Source of the DNA: Bolinopsis microptera
Taxonomy: Eukaryota; Ctenophora; Tentaculata; Lobata; Bolinopsidae
Length of the DNA stretch: 64,000 bases
Direction: 5' to 3'
Assembly (NCBI RefSeq): GCF_026151205.1
Contig: NC_087079.1
Location: 1 to 64,000, forward strand
The position numbers were made by a program, and so were the translations under genes. This document shows, one piece after another, positions 32,335 through 44,560 of the stretch (the stretch's first letter is position 1; every line of letters begins with the position of its first letter). The notes under the pieces were generated by a model that saw nothing but the letters and a program-made list of their open reading frames with translations, was not told the origin of the DNA and searched no databases.

Positions 32335-34150
32335 TGGAGCCAAATTTGGCCGGGAAAGCAGAATTTGATCAAACGTTAGTTATAAATCTCACCAAAGCAA
32401 AACTAGACATGTCGAACTTATTTATGTTTATAATGTCCAAGCTATATATAGCTCTCGATAAGTTAGTATTTCAGATATTAAAGATACAATACGTGAAATT
32501 AGAATCTCGCGTTTCACATTTATGACACAGTGAATGCTGTGTGCCGCGCTGAATTTGCTTTGTACTGCTACCTAGTGCATGCAATATTAATGTGTTTTCC
32601 GCCTATGGGTCTTGTACTTATGAGTCTAGAATATTCCGCCGCGAGCGCGTATGATACGTAATTACATCCTGCAAATCAATTGATGTGAGGTGATTCTAAT
32701 ACTTTATTTCTATTAGATATTTTTAGAGTCATTAAAACTGTAGATGCAGTATAATGTATAGAACATCCGTTTAAGTGTTGATTATACATCACAGTCCTTA
32801 TCGTATAATCTGTATCTGCGATAAGGTGAAAGAATTTCCTGGTTGTTAAATTTGAATAGAGCTGTGCAGCCATGATTGTCTATTTATCAGTCCACATTAT
32901 ACACTGCACACCCTAATTTACTACTACTACTACTATGTCGGAGCTAAGTCCGATCTACGCCAGAAAACCCCCTCCATATATCCCTGTCCCGCATCAGGGT
33001 TCGCAGTTCCTCTTTAGAGTTTGTCCCAACTTCCTTCAGTAACATAGACAAGTAGCTTTGTCTTGGTCGGCCTTGCTGTGCTCTACCGTGCGTAGGTTCC
33101 CATAAGACTAAATCACTGGCAAGTAGCTCAGGATGTCGGATGCAGTGTCCCGCCATTTTTAATCTCCTGCTTCGTAACTTGTTTGACAGCCTTGGGAGGC
33201 TACCATACAAAGTTATATTGCTGACCTTGTCCTTCCATGAGATACCCAGCACCATACGCAACATCTTTGTGTATGTCCCGTCCAAACTTTTCTCTTGAGC
33301 CTTTGTCAGTGTCCAGGTTTCTGATCCGTAGAGCAGTACTGATTCACAAGCCGCTATGAACAATCTAATCTTTAGGCTCTTTGAGAGTTTGGATTACCCT
33401 AATTTACACCAACAATATTATCGTCCGTCTTGATTCTTGATTGTCTGTTATTTCAGAATGATTTAATCAATGCAACTTGTAATCGTTGACTTAGAATTTT
33501 ATCAAGTATTCTGCTTAGTTCTTAGTCAGTATACATCTTTACTTGCCATTATTTGCCATTATTTGGAGCCAAATTTGGCCTGGAAAGCAGAATTTGATCA
33601 AACGTTAGTTATAAATCTCACCAAAGCAAAACTAGACATGTCGAACTTATTTATGTTTATAATGTCCAAGCTATATATAGCTCTCGATAAGTTAGTATTT
33701 CAGATAATATTAAAGATACAATACGTGAAATTAGAATCTCGCGTTTCACATTTATGACACAGTGAATGCTGTGTGCCGCGCTGAATTTGCTTTGTACTGC
33801 TACCTAGTGCATGCAATATTAATGTGTTTTCCGACTATGGGTCTTGTACTTATGAGTCTAGAATATTCCGCCGCGAGCGCGTTTGATACGTAATTACATC
33901 CTGCAAATCAATTGATGTGAGGTGATTCTAATACTTTATTTCTATTAGATATTTTTAGAGTCATTAAAACTGTAGATGCAGTATAATGTATAGAACATCC
34001 GTTTAAGTGTTGATTATACATCACAGTTCTTATCGTATAATCTGTATCTACGATGAGGTGAAAGAATTTCCTAGTTCTTGTATTTGAATAGAGCTGTGGG
34101 GTCATAATAAGTGTCTATTTATCAGTCCACATTATACACTACACTCCCTA
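32335..34150. repeat. direct repeat blocks D1 and D2 within array unit 1
   Basis: D1 (32335-32917) and D2 (33568-34150) are about 97% identical by eye. Each starts GGAGCCAAATTTGGCC and each is followed by the same downstream segment (CAACAATATTA to TTGCCATTAT). The unit is therefore an internal tandem duplication of about 0.75 kb, with a LINE fragment inserted into the first copy. The same layout recurs in units 2 and 3. Confidence 0.88.
32922..33395 (-). pseudogene. 5'-truncated LINE tail inserted in array unit 1
   Basis: A 474-base minus-strand insertion encodes the C-terminal end of a non-LTR RT polyprotein (ORF 33363-32944, about 139 codons, open upstream without ATG). Recognisable pieces are SVLLYGSETWTLT, MLRMVLGISWKDKVSN, RRLKMAGHCIRHPE and GRAQQGRPRQSY. 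It ends in an (AGT)n tail and is bounded by a 12-base target duplication, ACCCTAATTTAC, at 32910-32921 and 33396-33407. Only the tail remains, so it is inactive. Confidence 0.92.
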
Positions 34151-35385
34151 ATTTACATCAACAATATTAACGTCCGTGTTGATTCTTGATTGTCTGTTAT
34201 TTCAGAATGATTTAATCAATGCAAATTGTAATCGTTGACTTAGAATTTTATCAAGTATTCTGCTTAGTTCTTAGTCAGTATTCATCTTTACTTGCCATTA
34301 TTTGCCATTATCTGCTTCGAGCTAGAAATTATCTGAACTGGAAATTATCAGAACGTTTGTAATATTCAAATGTATCTCTTCAACATTTTAGAACGCAGTA
34401 CTCCACCACCCTATAACCACCCTGGTCATGGCCGGGTTAGTTCACCCGTACTGTTACCAATATTGAATTGGTCTAATGAATGGCAAGCCTTTAATCATCG
34501 GACTGTTTGCCCAGTGCCCAGATTATTTAAACAGATTAGCTGATTAAGTTACGTCATTCGTCCTTGATATATTTATAAATAATATATTTTATAGGAGTTT
34601 TTATTGCACTATTGCATAACTAAAATTCGTTAAAATGGTGCAGGATAGAATTTTGTCTTTATGTACAGAATTATAATTTCTTTATCAGCTTGTAATCAGC
34701 ACGAATTTCGCAATAATCTAGTGCAATTGGAAAAAATTATAACTATTGCCTTTATATATGGAATATTGACAATAAATCAGTAAGGGGGTAAAATTGAGTA
34801 TGAAACTATCATATGTTTGATCTGTAGTGATTTTGTTAAATTGATAGTGAACGATCTATTTATCAATATCTATTGTGACGGGGCATGTTTCTGATTTGAA
34901 TTTGTACGTGTATATAATGATAAGAGTTAAGATATGAGTATAGTTCCAATATCCTAAACGGATGAAAGTTTAAGTATAAAAGTAGTCAAACAGTACACAC
35001 AGATAATTTCAACTTTTCAACAGTGGTCAATGTCCAGCAATAAGGTTAGACACCCTCAACAATATATAGTACTTTTTGCTGTATCAGTGTGAAAAGGTTT
35101 TACTACGGTCCACTAACTCCTGTTCAAAAGAAATGTCAAGGTCGACACTCCAGCTAACTCGGCAAAATGTTTGGCTTCTCAGTCATTCCAATACTATCAT
35201 TCAAAGCTTCAAATCACAAGCTAAATTCGTGGACAGGTCGCAATTTGTTTTGACATCTCTGACATCTCTGATGCTATATACTATTAAATATTGCGTGATA
35301 GTGTGTGATACTGTGTGATACTGCGTGATACAGCGTGATATTGCGTGATATTGCGTGATATTGCGTGATACAGCGTGATATTATA

Positions 35386-35560
35386 CATTTATCACATGCC
35401 TTCTCATGCGATATCAAAACTTTCGCCCACGAGGCTTGCCGAGTTAGCGAAAGTTTCGATATTTCCCGAGGCTTGCCGAGGGTTATATCGACATTTTCAA
35501 TCACGAGGCTTGCCGAGTTTTGAAAATGTTGATATCGCATGAGAAGGCATGTGATTAATG
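35386..35560. repeat. three-armed cruciform palindrome, copy 2
   Basis: Same sequence and fold as the copy at 32143, 3243 bases downstream. It is again preceded by the 10-bp satellite. Confidence 0.9.
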
Positions 35561-36164
35561 TTTTATCACACTTTCTTTGGAGCCAAATTTGGCCGGGAAA
35601 GCAGAATTTGATCAAACGTTAGTTATAAATCTCACCAAAGCAAAACTAGACATGTCGAACTTATTTATGTTTATAATGTCCAAGCTATATATAGCTCTCG
35701 ATAAGTTAGTATTTCAGATATTAAAGATACAATACGTGAAATTAGAATCTCGCGTTTCACATTTATGACACAGTGAATGCTGTGTGCCGCGCTGAATTTG
35801 CTTTGTACTGCTACCTAGTGCATGCAATATTAATGTGTTTTCCGCCTATGGGTCTTGTACTTATGAGTCTAGAATATTCCGCCGCGAGCGCGTATGATAC
35901 GTAATTACATCCTGCAAATCAATTGATGTGAGGTGATTCTAATACTTTATTTCTATTAGATATTTTTAGAGTCATTAAAACTGTAGATGCAGTATAATGT
36001 ATAGAACATCCGTTTAAGTGTTGATTATACATCACAGTCCTTATCGTATAATCTGTATCTGCGATAAGGTGAAAGAATTTCCTGGTTGTTAAATTTGAAT
36101 AGAGCTGTGCAGCCATGATTGTCTATTTATCAGTCCACATTATACACTGCACACCCTAATTTAC

Positions 36165-36638
36165 TACTACTACTACTATGTCGGAGCTAAGTCCGATCTA
36201 CGCCAGAAAACCCCCTCCATATATCCCTGTCCCGCATCAGGGTTCGCAGTTCCTCTTTAGAGTTTGTCCCAACTTCCTTCAGTAACATAGACAAGTAGCT
36301 TTGTCTTGGTCGGCCTTGCTGTGCTCTACCGTGCGTAGGTTCCCATAAGACTAAATCACTGGCAAGTAGCTCAGGATGTCGGATGCAGTGTCCCGCCATT
36401 TTTAATCTCCTGCTTCGTAACTTGTTTGACAGCCTTGGGAGGCTACCATACAAAGTTATATTGCTGACCTTGTCCTTCCATGAGATACCCAGCACCATAC
36501 GCAACATCTTTGTGTATGTCCCGTCCAAACTTTTCTCTTGAGCCTTTGTCAGTGTCCAGGTTTCTGATCCGTAGAGCAGTACTGATTCACAAGCCGCTAT
36601 GAACAATCTAATCTTTAGGCTCTTTGAGAGTTTGGATT
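36165..36638 (-). pseudogene. LINE tail, array unit 2
   Basis: Duplicate of the insertion at 32922-33395, with the same junctions and same flanking ACCCTAATTTAC. It was copied with the unit rather than inserted independently. Confidence 0.92.
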
Positions 36639-38807
36639 ACCCTAATTTACACCAACAATATTATCGTCCGTCTTGATTCTTGATTGTCTGTTATTTCAGA
36701 ATGATTTAATCAATGCAACTTGTAATCGTTGACTTAGAATTTTATCAAGTATTCTGCTTAGTTCTTAGTCAGTATACATCTTTACTTGCCATTATTTGCC
36801 ATTATTTGGAGCCAAATTTGGCCTGGAAAGCAGAATTTGATCAAACGTTAGTTATAAATCTCACCAAAGCAAAACTAGACATGTCGAACTTATTTATGTT
36901 TATAATGTCCAAGCTATATATAGCTCTCGATAAGTTAGTATTTCAGATAATATTAAAGATACAATACGTGAAATTAGAATCTCGCGTTTCACATTTATGA
37001 CACAGTGAATGCTGTGTGCCGCGCTGAATTTGCTTTGTACTGCTACCTAGTGCATGCAATATTAATGTGTTTTCCGACTATGGGTCTTGTACTTATGAGT
37101 CTAGAATATTCCGCCGCGAGCGCGTTTGATACGTAATTACATCCTGCAAATCAATTGATGTGAGGTGATTCTAATACTTTATTTCTATTAGATATTTTTA
37201 GAGTCATTAAAACTGTAGATGCAGTATAATGTATAGAACATCCGTTTAAGTGTTGATTATACATCACAGTTCTTATCGTATAATCTGTATCTACGATGAG
37301 GTGAAAGAATTTCCTAGTTCTTGTATTTGAATAGAGCTGTGGGGTCATAATAAGTGTCTATTTATCAGTCCACATTATACACTACACTCCCTAATTTACA
37401 TCAACAATATTAACGTCCGTGTTGATTCTTGATTGTCTGTTATTTCAGAATGATTTAATCAATGCAAATTGTAATCGTTGACTTAGAATTTTATCAAGTA
37501 TTCTGCTTAGTTCTTAGTCAGTATTCATCTTTACTTGCCATTATTTGCCATTATCTGCTTCGAGCTAGAAATTATCTGAACTGGAAATTATCAGAACGTT
37601 TGTAATATTCAAATGTATCTCTTCAACATTTTAGAACGCAGTACTCCACCAGCCTATAACCACCCTGGTCATGGCCAGGTAGTTCACCCGTACTGTTACC
37701 AATATTGAATTGGTCTAATGAATGGCAGCACATTAATCATCGGACCTGTTTGCCCCAGTGCCCAGACTAATTTATAACCAGATTAGCTGATTAAGTTACG
37801 TCATTCGTCCCTTGATATATTTATATAAATAATATATTTTATAGGATGTTTTTATTGCACTTATTTGCACTAACTAAAATTCAGTTAAAACTGGTGCAGG
37901 GATAGAATTTTCGCTCTTTATTGTACAGAATCTATAAGTCTCTTTATCAGTCTGTTTATAGATCAGCCACGAATTTCGCAAGCTAATCTAGGCGAAACCG
38001 GTTTGGAAAAGCCAAGTATAATTTCTGCACAATTTCTATATGGAATATGGCTCAAAGAAGGGATCAGAGGGGGTTAAAATTGAGGTCTGAAATGGCTGAA
38101 ATCTGGCTTTGTTTTGTGTGTTTTCTTCGTTCGAATTAATCAAACATCGTCTAGTGTTTACTATTTTTTGTGAGGGTGACTGTAGTTTGTTCTGACACTT
38201 CCTTTTTAATTTCAAGTAAGCGATTAAGGAAATTAATTATCCTGATTGATTGTATCGCTGACAAGTACCAAAACTTTGTGAAACTTTCAAGTCTGCTTGT
38301 AAACTTTGATCTCGTTTTCAATAACCTTAAGTCACTTAAAGCTCGTACAAGCCAGCGAGTTTTTACTTTGTTTCATCATCCGAAGCCTAATTAGGCTTTG
38401 AACTATAAAGTGCAATAAAAAGGGAACAGCTTGAAAAAGTTTTACAACAAAAAATTGTATTTTGCTTGACGCATCTCAAACACAAGGAAATATTTTCAAA
38501 ACTAGTTATAAATATAAATTTTTCCTTATCCTGGAAAGTTTTTCTGATCATTGCATTTACGGTCATGGACTACTTCAGGTTGTTGATTTAAATCTTTATT
38601 TAAATCAGTACCTCACAGTAGAAGAACAGTTGTTGAGAGTGGGCTCCTTGTTCCTATTGGAATATCGGGCTCTCTCTGAGCAACTGATTGATATTTCATG
38701 CCCCCGGGTGAGAGCCAGTGCTCGGGTGCTCCCCATCGGGGCATGCAATATCAATTCTGCTTTCCTGCCAAATTTGGCTCGAAAGTGTGATAATGTGCGA
38801 TATTATA

Positions 38808-38982
38808 CATTTATCACATGCCTTCTCATGCGATATCAAAACTTTCGCCCACGAGGCTTGCCGAGTTAGCGAAAGTTTCGATATTTCCCGAGGCTTGCCG
38901 AGGGTTATATCGACATTTTCAATCACGAGGCTTGCCGAGTTTTGAAAATGTTGATATCGCATGAGAAGGCATGTGATTAATG
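38808..38982. repeat. three-armed cruciform palindrome, copy 3
   Basis: Same fold, but here the leader lacks the decamer satellite. Its end (38753-38792: AATTCTGCTTTCCTGCC, then AAATTTGGCTC, then AAGTGTGATA) is complementary to the start of block D (38988-39031). The inverted structure is therefore extended by about another 40 bases on each side. Confidence 0.88.
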
Positions 38983-39586
38983 TTTTATCACACTTTCTTT
39001 GGAGCCAAATTTGGCCGGGAAAGCAGAATTTGATCAAACGTTAGTTATAAATCTCACCAAAGCAAAACTAGACATGTCGAACTTATTTATGTTTATAATG
39101 TCCAAGCTATATATAGCTCTCGATAAGTTAGTATTTCAGATATTAAAGATACAATACGTGAAATTAGAATCTCGCGTTTCACATTTATGACACAGTGAAT
39201 GCTGTGTGCCGCGCTGAATTTGCTTTGTACTGCTACCTAGTGCATGCAATATTAATGTGTTTTCCGCCTATGGGTCTTGTACTTATGAGTCTAGAATATT
39301 CCGCCGCGAGCGCGTATGATACGTAATTACATCCTGCAAATCAATTGATGTGAGGTGATTCTAATACTTTATTTCTATTAGATATTTTTAGAGTCATTAA
39401 AACTGTAGATGCAGTATAATGTATAGAACATCCGTTTAAGTGTTGATTATACATCACAGTCCTTATCGTATAATCTGTATCTGCGATAAGGTGAAAGAAT
39501 TTCCTGGTTGTTAAATTTGAATAGAGCTGTGCAGCCATGATTGTCTATTTATCAGTCCACATTATACACTGCACACCCTAATTTAC

Positions 39587-40060
39587 TACTACTACTACTA
39601 TGTCGGAGCTAAGTCCGATCTACGCCAGAAAACCCCCTCCATATATCCCTGTCCCGCATCAGGGTTCGCAGTTCCTCTTTAGAGTTTGTCCCAACTTCCT
39701 TCAGTAACATAGACAAGTAGCTTTGTCTTGGTCGGCCTTGCTGTGCTCTACCGTGCGTAGGTTCCCATAAGACTAAATCACTGGCAAGTAGCTCAGGATG
39801 TCGGATGCAGTGTCCCGCCATTTTTAATCTCCTGCTTCGTAACTTGTTTGACAGCCTTGGGAGGCTACCATACAAAGTTATATTGCTGACCTTGTCCTTC
39901 CATGAGATACCCAGCACCATACGCAACATCTTTGTGTATGTCCCGTCCAAACTTTTCTCTTGAGCCTTTGTCAGTGTCCAGGTTTCTGATCCGTAGAGCA
40001 GTACTGATTCACAAGCCGCTATGAACAATCTAATCTTTAGGCTCTTTGAGAGTTTGGATT
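39587..40060 (-). pseudogene. LINE tail, array unit 3
   Basis: Exact duplicate of the unit 2 insertion, 3422 bases further on. Confidence 0.92.
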
Positions 40061-42217
40061 ACCCTAATTTACACCAACAATATTATCGTCCGTCTTGATT
40101 CTTGATTGTCTGTTATTTCAGAATGATTTAATCAATGCAACTTGTAATCGTTGACTTAGAATTTTATCAAGTATTCTGCTTAGTTCTTAGTCAGTATACA
40201 TCTTTACTTGCCATTATTTGCCATTATTTGGAGCCAAATTTGGCCTGGAAAGCAGAATTTGATCAAACGTTAGTTATAAATCTCACCAAAGCAAAACTAG
40301 ACATGTCGAACTTATTTATGTTTATAATGTCCAAGCTATATATAGCTCTCGATAAGTTAGTATTTCAGATAATATTAAAGATACAATACGTGAAATTAGA
40401 ATCTCGCGTTTCACATTTATGACACAGTGAATGCTGTGTGCCGCGCTGAATTTGCTTTGTACTGCTACCTAGTGCATGCAATATTAATGTGTTTTCCGAC
40501 TATGGGTCTTGTACTTATGAGTCTAGAATATTCCGCCGCGAGCGCGTTTGATACGTAATTACATCCTGCAAATCAATTGATGTGAGGTGATTCTAATACT
40601 TTATTTCTATTAGATATTTTTAGAGTCATTAAAACTGTAGATGCAGTATAATGTATAGAACATCCGTTTAAGTGTTGATTATACATCACAGTTCTTATCG
40701 TATAATCTGTATCTACGATGAGGTGAAAGAATTTCCTAGTTCTTGTATTTGAATAGAGCTGTGGGGTCATAATAAGTGTCTATTTATCAGTCCACATTAT
40801 ACACTACACTCCCTAATTTACATCAACAATATTAACGTCCGTGTTGATTCTTGATTGTCTGTTATTTCAGAATGATTTAATCAATGCAAATTGTAATCGT
40901 TGACTTAGAATTTTATCAAGTATTCTGCTTAGTTCTTAGTCAGTATTCATCTTTACTTGCCATTATTTGCCATTATCTGCTTCGAGCTAGAAATTATCTG
41001 AACTGGAAATTATCAGAACGTTTGTAATATTCAAATGTATCTCTTCAACATTTTAGAACGCAGTACTCCACCAGCCTATAACCACCCTGGTCATGGCCAG
41101 GTAGTTCACCCGTACTGTTACCAATATTGAATTGGTCTAATGAATGGCAGCACATTAATCATCGGACCTGTTTGCCCCAGTGCCCAGACTAATTTATAAC
41201 CAGATTAGCTGATTAAGTTACGTCATTCGTCCCTTGATATATTTATATAAATAATATATTTTATAGGATGTTTTTATTGCACTTATTTGCACTAACTAAA
41301 ATTCAGTTAAAACTGGTGCAGGGATAGAATTTTCGCTCTTTATTGTACAGAATCTATAAGTCTCTTTATCAGTCTGTTTATAGATCAGCCACGAATTTCG
41401 CAAGCTAATCTAGGCGAAACCGGTTTGGAAAAGCCAAGTATAATTTCTGCACAATTTCTATATGGAATATGGCTCAAAGAAGGGATCAGAGGGGGTTAAA
41501 ATTGAGGTCTGAAATGGCTGAAATCTGGCTTTGTTTTGTGTGTTTTCTTCGTTCGAATTAATCAAACATCGTCTAGTGTTTACTATTTTTTGTGAGGGTG
41601 ACTGTAGTTTGTTCTGACACTTCCTTTTTAATTTCAAGTAAGCGATTAAGGAAATTAATTATCCTGATTGATTGTATCGCTGACAAGTACCAAAACTTTG
41701 TGAAACTTTCAAGTCTGCTTGTAAACTTTGATCTCGTTTTCAATAACCTTAAGTCACTTAAAGCTCGTACAAGCCAGCGAGTTTTTACTTTGTTTCATCA
41801 TCCGAAGCCTAATTAGGCTTTGAACTATAAAGTGCAATAAAAAGGGAACAGCTTGAAAAAGTTTTACAACAAAAAATTGTATTTTGCTTGACGCATCTCA
41901 AACACAAGGAAATATTTTCAAAACTAGTTATAAATATAAATTTTTCCTTATCCTGGAAAGTTTTTCTGATCATTGCATTTACGGTCATGGACTACTTCAG
42001 GTTGTTGATTTAAATCTTTATTTAAATCAGTACCTCACAGTAGAAGAACAGTTGTTGAGAGTGGGCTCCTTGTTCCTATTGGAATATCGGGCTCTCTCTG
42101 AGCAACTGATTGATATTTCATGCCCCCGGGTGAGAGCCAGTGCTCGGGTGCTCCCCATCGGGGCATGCAATATCAATTCTGCTTTCCTGCCAAATTTGGC
42201 TCGAAAGTGTGATAATG

Positions 42218-42650
42218 TGCGATATTGCGTGATAGTGTGTGATACTGTGCGATACTGCGTGACACAGCGTGATACAGCGTGATACAGCGTGATATTGCGT
42301 GATACAGCGTGATACAGCGTGATACAGCGTGATACAGCGTGATATTGCGTGATACAGCGTATAGTTGAATCGATGATTTTGATAAAATTGATAGTGAACG
42401 ATATTTATCATTCAAAGCTTCAAATCACAAGTTAAATTCGTGGACAGGTCGCAATTTGTTTTGACATCTCTGACATCTCTGATGCATATACTGTTAAATA
42501 TTGCGTGATAGTGTGTGATACTGTGCAATACTGCGTTATACAGCGTGATATTGCGTGATATTGCGTGATATTGCGTGATACAGCGTGATATTGTGCGATA
42601 TTGCGTGATACTGTGTGATATTGCGTGATAGTGTGTGATACTGTGCGATT
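42218..42650. repeat. 10-bp satellite block interrupted by an array fragment
   Basis: Decamer copies of GCGTGATACA/GCGTGATATT fill 42218-42360 and 42503-42650. Between them, 42361-42500 repeats part of the unit 1 leader (from ATAGTTGAATCGATG to GACATCTCTGACATCTCTG). Reverse-strand translations such as repeated ITLYHAVSR are artefacts of the repeat. Confidence 0.92.
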
Positions 42651-43137
42651 ATCTAAAACTTTTCAAACAATACATAATTATACAGAATTGAATGCTTCTA
42701 AATAAACCCAGTTATAAAAGGAAAAAACCGATATAGCCATAATTTTCACTATCCCAGAATATTGAAACCCAAATTATGTATTAATAAAACAAATATTAAT
42801 AAAACAAATATTTATTTTTACGGCACAATCAAACAATATCAATAATAAATAAATCAGGGGAGGTTTGAAGAGGTTTCAAGTGCCGAAGGCCACTGCTTAT
42901 CTTTAGGATTTGAGAGTGACCTGTGCTTGAAACCCCCTCAACCATCCACTACGTCAATATACTAATTACAGTATACAAATATAGAAAAATATTATAATCT
43001 TAATATTGAAAGAGGGGTAACCAAAACACGGTAGTGTGCAGTAATACCACACCCGCAATAACATTGGGCCCTAGCAACAATTAATTAATCAATGAATCAA
43101 AACATATAATATTGTACTTATAGAAAATATAAAACTC

Positions 43138-44115
43138 TCAAGGCTCCTTCTCCGAGCTAATGACTCTAAAGTTCCTGATTACATGAACTTTGTCCGGCTC
43201 TGCTGTCCTTTTATTGAGTAGCTGGACGACAACATTCTTGTAGGCTATTCTGTCTGCAGCTGATCTATCAGGAGTAATGTAAACAGAACTAAACCCCTCT
43301 ACATGTCTTAATAACTTAGTCTTGCTCAAGATGGTACGAGCTTGATCTGAGCTTGACAAAGTGAATTTAACTGGTCTGACTCGTTCACTCGTGTCCTTTC
43401 CAACTCTATTACATCTCAAAATTTTTGGTTTTTCGTTGAGATGGTCCAACAAAATACCAGATACCTTAGCATCCAGGTTCTCCTCAGTCTCTGGAATCCC
43501 AAAGATGATCAGACTTTTACTTCGATCTTCTTCTAGGGCAACCCTTTTCACTGCAGCTTGGATTTTCTTCGGTGCAAAGGCGTTTTTGCACGTGTTTTTC
43601 AACAGAGACGAAAAGGTCTTAATCTCTTTCTGAGCTGCACTTTTCACAGTTCCAATCTCGTCATCCTTCTTCAAAGCTAACTTCTCCTGCAGATCACTGA
43701 TTTTTGCCATATCTTCTTCTTGCTTCGAGAGTAACTTCTCTTGTAGTTCTATGATCTTAGTCGCATCTTCAATTTTTTCTTTCCTGAACACTCTGTTGTC
43801 GTCAGCTGTTTCTGTGGCGGATTGTAACAATGGACCACAATAATCGTTCAGCAAACAGCACACTGTCTCTAGCCATTCTGATAACTTCTCTCTAGGCACA
43901 CTTCTCTGGTTCAGTTTGTCAAATTGCACATCATCGTTGTGTTCGGCACCGATTTTACTTCTAATCTCCTTAAAAATACTGTTAGTTGCCATGTGTATCT
44001 GATTTACATACTCCGTAAGGAACTGGCCATTCATAACCATAGCATCATCTATCATATCCAAGTGTTCATTCTGTAGCGGCAAAGGCATCGTACACGTTGT
44101 ACAGAAAATGTACAA
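43138..44115 (-). CDS. LINE ORF1-like RNA-binding protein, no ORF2 nearby
   Basis: An intact ORF of 325 residues; a start at the second methionine (residue 10, MPLPLQNEHL) is equally likely. Residues about 110-165 are predicted coiled coil (IIELQEKLLSKQEEDMAKIS and neighbours). Residues about 195-320 resemble the RRM and C-terminal domain of L1/Tx1-type ORF1 proteins: RSKSLIIFGIPETEENLD, then RCNRVGKD, VRPVKFTLSSSDQARTIL and VYITPDRSAADR. Such proteins trimerise and coat LINE RNA. No RT follows on the minus strand downstream, which is unusual because LINE copies normally lose the 5' end first. It lies between two blocks of the 10-bp satellite. It may be an ORF1-only remnant, a non-autonomous derivative or a domesticated gene. 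Product certainty is moderate. Confidence 0.7.
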   Translation of the reverse strand: MYIFCTTCTMPLPLQNEHLDMIDDAMVMNGQFLTEYVNQIHMATNSIFKEIRSKIGAEHNDDVQFDKLNQRSVPREKLSEWLETVCCLLNDYCGPLLQSATETADDNRVFRKEKIEDATKIIELQEKLLSKQEEDMAKISDLQEKLALKKDDEIGTVKSAAQKEIKTFSSLLKNTCKNAFAPKKIQAAVKRVALEEDRSKSLIIFGIPETEENLDAKVSGILLDHLNEKPKILRCNRVGKDTSERVRPVKFTLSSSDQARTILSKTKLLRHVEGFSSVYITPDRSAADRIAYKNVVVQLLNKRTAEPDKVHVIRNFRVISSEKEP

Positions 44116-44249
44116 ACAATGTATACAAATCTACAAAGCCAGAGAGATAATTCAACGCGCACACAAAACTGCTGATAAGAGAGCTACAATTTAGCAACGA
44201 ATGTAAAAGTGTAATATCGGTAATCGGTAAAAGTGTAATATCGGTAATC

Positions 44250-44476
44250 GGATACTGCGTGACACAGCGTGATATTGCGTGATACAGCGTGATACAGCGT
44301 GATACAGCGTGATACAGCGTGATACAGCGTGATATTGCGTGATACAGCGTGATACAGCGTGATACAGCGTGATACAGCGCGATATTGTGCGATATTGCGT
44401 GATACTGTGCGATATTGCGTGATACTGTGCGATATTGCGTGATACTGTGCGATATTGCGTGATATTGCGTGATAGA
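44250..44476. repeat. 10-bp satellite block with 24-bp duplication at its edge
   Basis: About 22 decamers (GCGTGATACA, GCGTGATATT, GTGCGATATT). Just left, at about 44205-44249, AAAAGTGTAATATCGGTAATCGG-type units are duplicated. Just right, 44477-44560 is the reverse complement of 29763-29850, a flank shared with the small inverted satellite copy there. Confidence 0.92.
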
Positions 44477-44560
44477 GGGACACATTTGAGACCATTTGTA
44501 GAATCTTCATAAGACTTGAAAGGTATTAAAGGTATTGAAGGTATTATTTAATCGTTTTAA

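Larger units (their letters stand above)
31508..42227. repeat. tandem array of three 3.2-3.4 kb repeat units
   Basis: Unit 1 is about 31508-34740, unit 2 about 34741-38040 and unit 3 38041-41462, followed by a partial copy 41463-42227. Units 1 and 2 are offset by 3243 bases, and units 2 and 3 by 3422. Each has, in order: a leader (two alternative types), in some copies the 10-bp satellite, a three-armed cruciform, block D of about 580 bases, a LINE-tail insertion, and block D again with its downstream part. Units 2 and 3 read as base-identical from about 35381 to the end. The leader 38041-38805 is repeated exactly at 41463-42227. The many short ORFs here recur only because the DNA is repeated. 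Confidence 0.9.

Noticed and set aside
42118-42415. ORFs reading YHAVSRCITLYHAI and similar
   Set aside because: They translate the 10-bp satellite (30-base superperiod); not protein-coding. The same applies to 44066-44510.
27841-44476. CRISPR-like arrays
   Set aside because: The repeats are contiguous satellites without unique spacers, in a eukaryotic context.
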